This document shows, one piece after another, positions 33,727 to 36,350 of a DNA stretch of 36,350 nucleotides. The notes below the pieces were generated by a model that saw nothing but the letters and a program-made list of their open reading frames with translations, was not told the origin of the DNA and made no database searches. Where the stretch lies: assembly GCA_019136545.1 (NCBI GenBank), contig JAGVUA010000005.1:1-36350 (forward strand), written 5' to 3'. The position numbers and the translations under genes were made by a program. Numbering within the stretch: the stretch's first letter is position 1; every line of letters begins with the position of its first letter. The DNA is from Betaproteobacteria bacterium (GTDB taxonomy: Bacteria; Pseudomonadota; Gammaproteobacteria; Burkholderiales; Rhodocyclaceae).

Positions 33727-34956
33727 ATGGCGGCGTTATCGCACCTGACAGTCCTCGATCTCTCGCGCGTGCTGGCCGGTCCCTGGGCCAGCCAGATGCT
33801 GGCCGACCTCGGCGCCGAAGTGATCAAGATCGAACGGCCCGGCAAGGATGGCAAGGGTGGCGACGACACCCGCCACTGGGGACCGCCCTGGCTGAAGGAC
33901 GACCAGGGCCGGGAAACCAGCGAAGCCGCCTACTACCTGTGCGCCAACCGCAACAAGCGCTCCGTCACCGTCGATTTCACGCGCGCCGAAGGCCAGGCCA
34001 TCGTCCGCCGGCTGGCCGCCGGGGCCGATATCGTCATCGAGAACTTCAAGGTCGGCGGCCTGGCGTCCTACGGACTCGACTATGCGAGCCTGAGCGCGCT
34101 CAATCCCCGCCTGATCTACTGCTCGATCACCGGCTTCGGCCAGGACGGACCCTACGCCGCGCGCGCCGGCTACGACTTCCTGATCCAGGGCATGGGCGGG
34201 CTGATGAGCGTCACCGGCCGCGCCGACGGCGAGTCCGGCGCCGGGCCGCAGAAAGTCGGCGTCGCCCTCACCGACATCCTGACCGGCTTGCACGCCGCCG
34301 TCGGCATCCTCGCCGCGCTCGCCCACCGCGAGCGCACCGGCGAAGGCCAGCACATCGACGTCGCCCTGCTCGACGTGCAGGTCGCCTGCCTCGCCAACCA
34401 GGCGCTCAACTACCTGGCGTCGGGCACGCCGCCGCGGCGCATGGGCAACGCCCATCCCAACATCGTGCCCTACCAGGATTTTCCGACCGCCGATGGCGAC
34501 ATGATTCTCGCCGTCGGCAACGACGCGCAGTTCGCCCGTTTCTGCGCCATCGCCGGCCATCCCGAATGGGCCGTCGACGCGCGCTTCGCCACCAACGCCG
34601 CGCGCGTCAACCATAGAGCCGAACTGATCCCGCTGCTGCGCCAGGCGACGGTCATGAAAACCACGGCCGCCTGGATCGAGGCGCTGGAAGCCGCTGCCGT
34701 GCCCTGCGGGCCGATCAACGACCTGGCCGGCGTGTTCGCCGACCCACAAGTGCGGCATCGCGGCATGCGCATCGACCTGCCGCACCCGCTGGCCGGCAGC
34801 GCGCCGCAAGTGGCCAACCCGCTGCGGCTGTCGGCAACGCCGGTCGAATACCGCAACGCGCCCCCGCTGCTGGGCCAGGACACCGAGGCCGTGCTGCGCG
34901 AACTCGGCCACGACGACGCGGCCATCGCCGCGCTGCGCGCCGCGGGCGTGATCTGA
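33727..34956 (+). CDS. Class III CoA-transferase (CaiB/BaiF family)
   Basis: CoA-transferase of 409 residues, moving CoA between carboxylic acids through a ping-pong of aspartyl-CoA. The catalytic Asp is probably Asp150 in ARAGYDFLIQGMGGLMSVTG. Family landmarks: LDLSRVLAGPWASQMLADLGAEVIKIERP, YYLCANRNKRSVTVD, IENFKVGGLASYGLDY, YCSITGFGQDGPY, HIDVALLDVQVACLANQALNYL, and VPCGPINDL. The substrate cannot be read; similarity in my memory is to succinyl-CoA:glutarate or hydroxymethylglutarate-type enzymes and to those of aromatic and dicarboxylic acid breakdown. The ATG at 33727 gives the family start; a TATAGT at 33637-33642 may be a -10 box. The gene is transcribed alone, divergent from the ferredoxin fusion. 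Confidence 0.93.
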   Translation: MAALSHLTVLDLSRVLAGPWASQMLADLGAEVIKIERPGKDGKGGDDTRHWGPPWLKDDQGRETSEAAYYLCANRNKRSVTVDFTRAEGQAIVRRLAAGADIVIENFKVGGLASYGLDYASLSALNPRLIYCSITGFGQDGPYAARAGYDFLIQGMGGLMSVTGRADGESGAGPQKVGVALTDILTGLHAAVGILAALAHRERTGEGQHIDVALLDVQVACLANQALNYLASGTPPRRMGNAHPNIVPYQDFPTADGDMILAVGNDAQFARFCAIAGHPEWAVDARFATNAARVNHRAELIPLLRQATVMKTTAAWIEALEAAAVPCGPINDLAGVFADPQVRHRGMRIDLPHPLAGSAPQVANPLRLSATPVEYRNAPPLLGQDTEAVLRELGHDDAAIAALRAAGVI

Positions 34957-35013
34957 CGTTCGCGTAGCACGTGCTGCTGGGCGGCGCGGAACAGGCCTTT
35001 TCTATCTACTACT

Positions 35014-35030
35014 CATGTCATATTGACATG
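35014..35030. promoter_or_regulatory. 17-base palindrome over -35 box
   Basis: CATGTCA and TGACATG, perfect 7-base arms with a TAT centre. It covers the -35 box of the promoter at 35023-35051, a typical repressor or activator position. Confidence 0.45.
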
Positions 35031-35051
35031 GCATGACCGGCCGAATATCTT
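35023..35051 (+). promoter_or_regulatory. Sigma70-like promoter upstream of RTX-like cassette
   Basis: TTGACA at 35023-35028, 17-base spacer, TATCTT at 35046-35051. The nearest supported gene is the membrane protein at 35311, so the leader would be about 250 bases. Confidence 0.5.
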
Positions 35052-35188
35052 GCCGGCATTCATCAGACTCGCGACCACGTGGGCAGAAGTTCCTCCCGAG
35101 AGATTCCAATTCCGGCATCGGTAGGCCGATGGCGATGTTTGATCTGGAGAACGGCGCGATGAATCTGGCGGCAAGCAGCAAGCGAATG

Positions 35189-35212
35189 AAAGTCAGCCGT
35201 GGTGGGACGCCG
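35189..35212 (+). repeat. Copy of dispersed AAAGTCAG motif
   Basis: Full match to AAAGTCAG plus all 16 consensus tail positions, intergenic. Confidence 0.75.
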
Positions 35213-35310
35213 GTAAATGGGACGTTGAGGGCGATGGCGTGAAATTGATAGCGGAAATTGTGATCTCGTCCGGCCTATTACCTTAGTGAAAGCGAAAGGA
35301 GAGCAGGACC

Positions 35311-35628
35311 ATGGATATTGATGTTCGAGCGCCTATCGGCATCGTGATGCGAGAGGCTTTTAACCGAATTGATGGTAGGGCGATGTACCTATCACTGCTT
35401 ATTCTCGCGGTAGGGCTTGTTTTCTTCTTAGGAAGAAATTTGATTGTTGGGGATTTTTCCTTTGGTGCATGGATGGTTGTGTGGGCATCATTTTTAGCGA
35501 TCCCGGTGGAGGTGATTTTGTACTTTTACCTTGGGACTTTTTCTAAGAAAGGCAGTCATGCCAGTCGCTTATTTAGCGCACTCTGCTTATTGTTTCTTCC
35601 GTTTTACCTCTACTTGACAATTCTCTGA
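35311..35628 (+). CDS. Small three-helix membrane protein
   Basis: Protein of 105 residues with three predicted membrane helices: about 25-45 (MYLSLLILAVGLVFFLG), 53-77 (GAWMVVWASFLAIPVEVILYFYLG) and 86-105 (RLFSALCLLFLPFYLYLTIL). No known family. Codon use is clearly more AT-rich than in the chromosome to the left. An AAGGAG site lies about 10 bases before the ATG. The gene is 15 bases upstream of the large RTX-like gene, so the two are co-transcribed. By analogy with bacteriocin and toxin cassettes it may be an immunity or export partner, but nothing in the sequence proves this. Confidence 0.75.
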   Translation: MDIDVRAPIGIVMREAFNRIDGRAMYLSLLILAVGLVFFLGRNLIVGDFSFGAWMVVWASFLAIPVEVILYFYLGTFSKKGSHASRLFSALCLLFLPFYLYLTIL

Positions 35629-35643
35629 TCATAAGGATTGGAC

Positions 35644-36350
35644 ATGACTTTTCTTTCGAATGTCGCGGATGCTGTGGGTAAGATAGATGGCCTCAATAGT
35701 GTCGCAAACACGATACGGGATGTGGCCGACGCTCGCAACAACTACGAACTGGTAGCGGCCTACGGCAAGCTTGCAGCCGAACTATCAACTGGAATGCTCG
35801 CCAATGCAGCTCTGCGAACTGCATTTTCATCTCTCCGTTTAGGGTTGGCTATTTCGGGGCAGATATGGAAATGGGAGGCTTTGAGCAGTCTGGCTGGGGT
35901 TGGGACTGGTATGGGTGTTGGAGCACTTATCGATTGGGTCAACGACCAACATCCAGGCAGCATACTCTACGACTACATCCATCCAGAAGAAAACGACCTC
36001 TACCTCCGCGCCCGCAACTTCATCCGCCGCGATCCCCTGGCCATCGATCTGGACGGTGACGGCATTGAAACGGTCGGGGTTGATGCGGGAGTTCTCTTCG
36101 ACCACGACGCCGACGCCATCAAGACCGGCACCGGCTGGCTCAAGGCCGACGATGCCTTCGTCGTTCTCGATCGCGACGGCAACGGCACCATCGACTCCGG
36201 TCGTGAGTTGTTCGGCGTCGATACCGTCGTCGGCACCGAACTGCTCACCGGCCGCGCGATCTATGCCGTCGATGCCTTCGATGCTCTCAAGAGCATCGAC
36301 AGCAACGGCGACAATCTTTTCAACAGCGCCGATGCCCAGTACGGCAACCT
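35644..36350 (+). CDS. Large calcium-binding RTX-like protein, N-terminal part only
   Basis: The frame is open to the window edge; 235 residues are visible. Residues 1-125 are a non-standard N-terminus with the glycine-zipper stretch GVGTGMGVGALIDW around 85-98, next to the hydrophobic LGLAISGQIW. From residue 130 the common module starts: DPLAIDLDGDGIETVG, VLFDHDADAIKTGTGW, VVLDRDGNGTIDSGRELFG, SIDSNGDNLF. These are EF-hand-like DxDxDG loops found in very large type I-secreted haemolysin-type proteins (family knowledge). An AAGGA site lies 8 bases before the ATG. The first about 110 codons are lower GC and the rest is GC-rich, a sharp change near 35985. Toxin activity is inference. Confidence 0.85.
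   Translation, partial: MTFLSNVADAVGKIDGLNSVANTIRDVADARNNYELVAAYGKLAAELSTGMLANAALRTAFSSLRLGLAISGQIWKWEALSSLAGVGTGMGVGALIDWVNDQHPGSILYDYIHPEENDLYLRARNFIRRDPLAIDLDGDGIETVGVDAGVLFDHDADAIKTGTGWLKADDAFVVLDRDGNGTIDSGRELFGVDTVVGTELLTGRAIYAVDAFDALKSIDSNGDNLFNSADAQYGN

Larger units (their letters stand above)
34957..35310. other. Intergenic region before the RTX-like cassette
   Basis: 354 bases of lower GC that hold a promoter with a palindrome, one full copy of the dispersed motif and a possible short ORF at 35129-35242 (37 residues, weak start signal, ending in KVSRGGTPVNGTLRAMA, so partly the motif). No known gene is visible. It marks the junction between the GC-rich chromosome and the cassette to its right. 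Confidence 0.5.

Noticed and set aside
35129-35242. Possible 37-residue gene
   Set aside because: Weak start signal, a third of it is the dispersed DNA motif, and no similarity; left as part of the intergenic region.

Overview
The window is a GC-rich stretch of bacterial chromosome, densely packed with genes. Gene families and arrangements (ilvE followed by a zf-CHCC protein and waaF, mnmA next to nudJ, a GlcDEF-type glycolate oxidase, an IPTL-CTERM surface protein, an HTH-ferredoxin-reductase fusion) point to a betaproteobacterium, most likely Rhodocyclales or a close relative. This assignment is inference from remembered homologues. I see no tRNA, rRNA, CRISPR array or complete insertion sequence.

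Layout. 1-7 kb: the 3' part of an AraC-type regulator and an Ala/Lys-rich lipoprotein, then mnmA-nudJ (minus), and a plus-strand run ilvE, zinc-finger protein, waaF, NTF2-like protein and phosphomannomutase/phosphoglucomutase. 7-12 kb (minus): alaS, a small exported protein, and a ugpB-ugpQ pair without its permeases. 12-16 kb: a lipoprotein, an RhlE-type helicase, a 760-base non-coding stretch with a promoter and long leader, and a nidogen-like IPTL-CTERM surface protein. 16-21 kb: a pntA-pntB-glycerate kinase operon (minus) and, divergent from it, a corA transporter and a MaoC hydratase. 21-32 kb: two minus-strand operons. One carries asnB-type amidotransferase, YbdL-type aminotransferase and glcF. 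The other carries an S24-fold protein, three little-known genes, glcD, glcE and an FKBP isomerase. 32-35 kb: the HTH-ferredoxin-reductase fusion and a class III CoA-transferase. 35-36.35 kb: a lower-GC cassette with a small membrane protein and the start of a large calcium-binding, RTX-like protein that runs off the window.

Metabolic thread: glycolate oxidase (glcD, glcE, glcF) makes glyoxylate, and glycerate kinase would take glycerate, the product of the usual glyoxylate route, back to glycolysis. PntAB balances NADH and NADPH. The other genes are mostly housekeeping: tRNA thiolation, alanyl-tRNA synthesis, LPS core, branched-chain amino acids.

The least expected items are: (1) a predicted stand-alone small RNA at about 31920-32015 with its own -35/-10 promoter, an operator-like palindrome over the -10 and a rod-shaped terminator hairpin; (2) a dispersed 24-base motif beginning AAAGTCAG, with at least 11 good or fair copies on both strands, inside and between genes; (3) the base-composition mosaic and two-gene architecture of the RTX-like cassette at the right end; (4) an S24 protein that keeps the catalytic serine but has arginine where the lysine should be.
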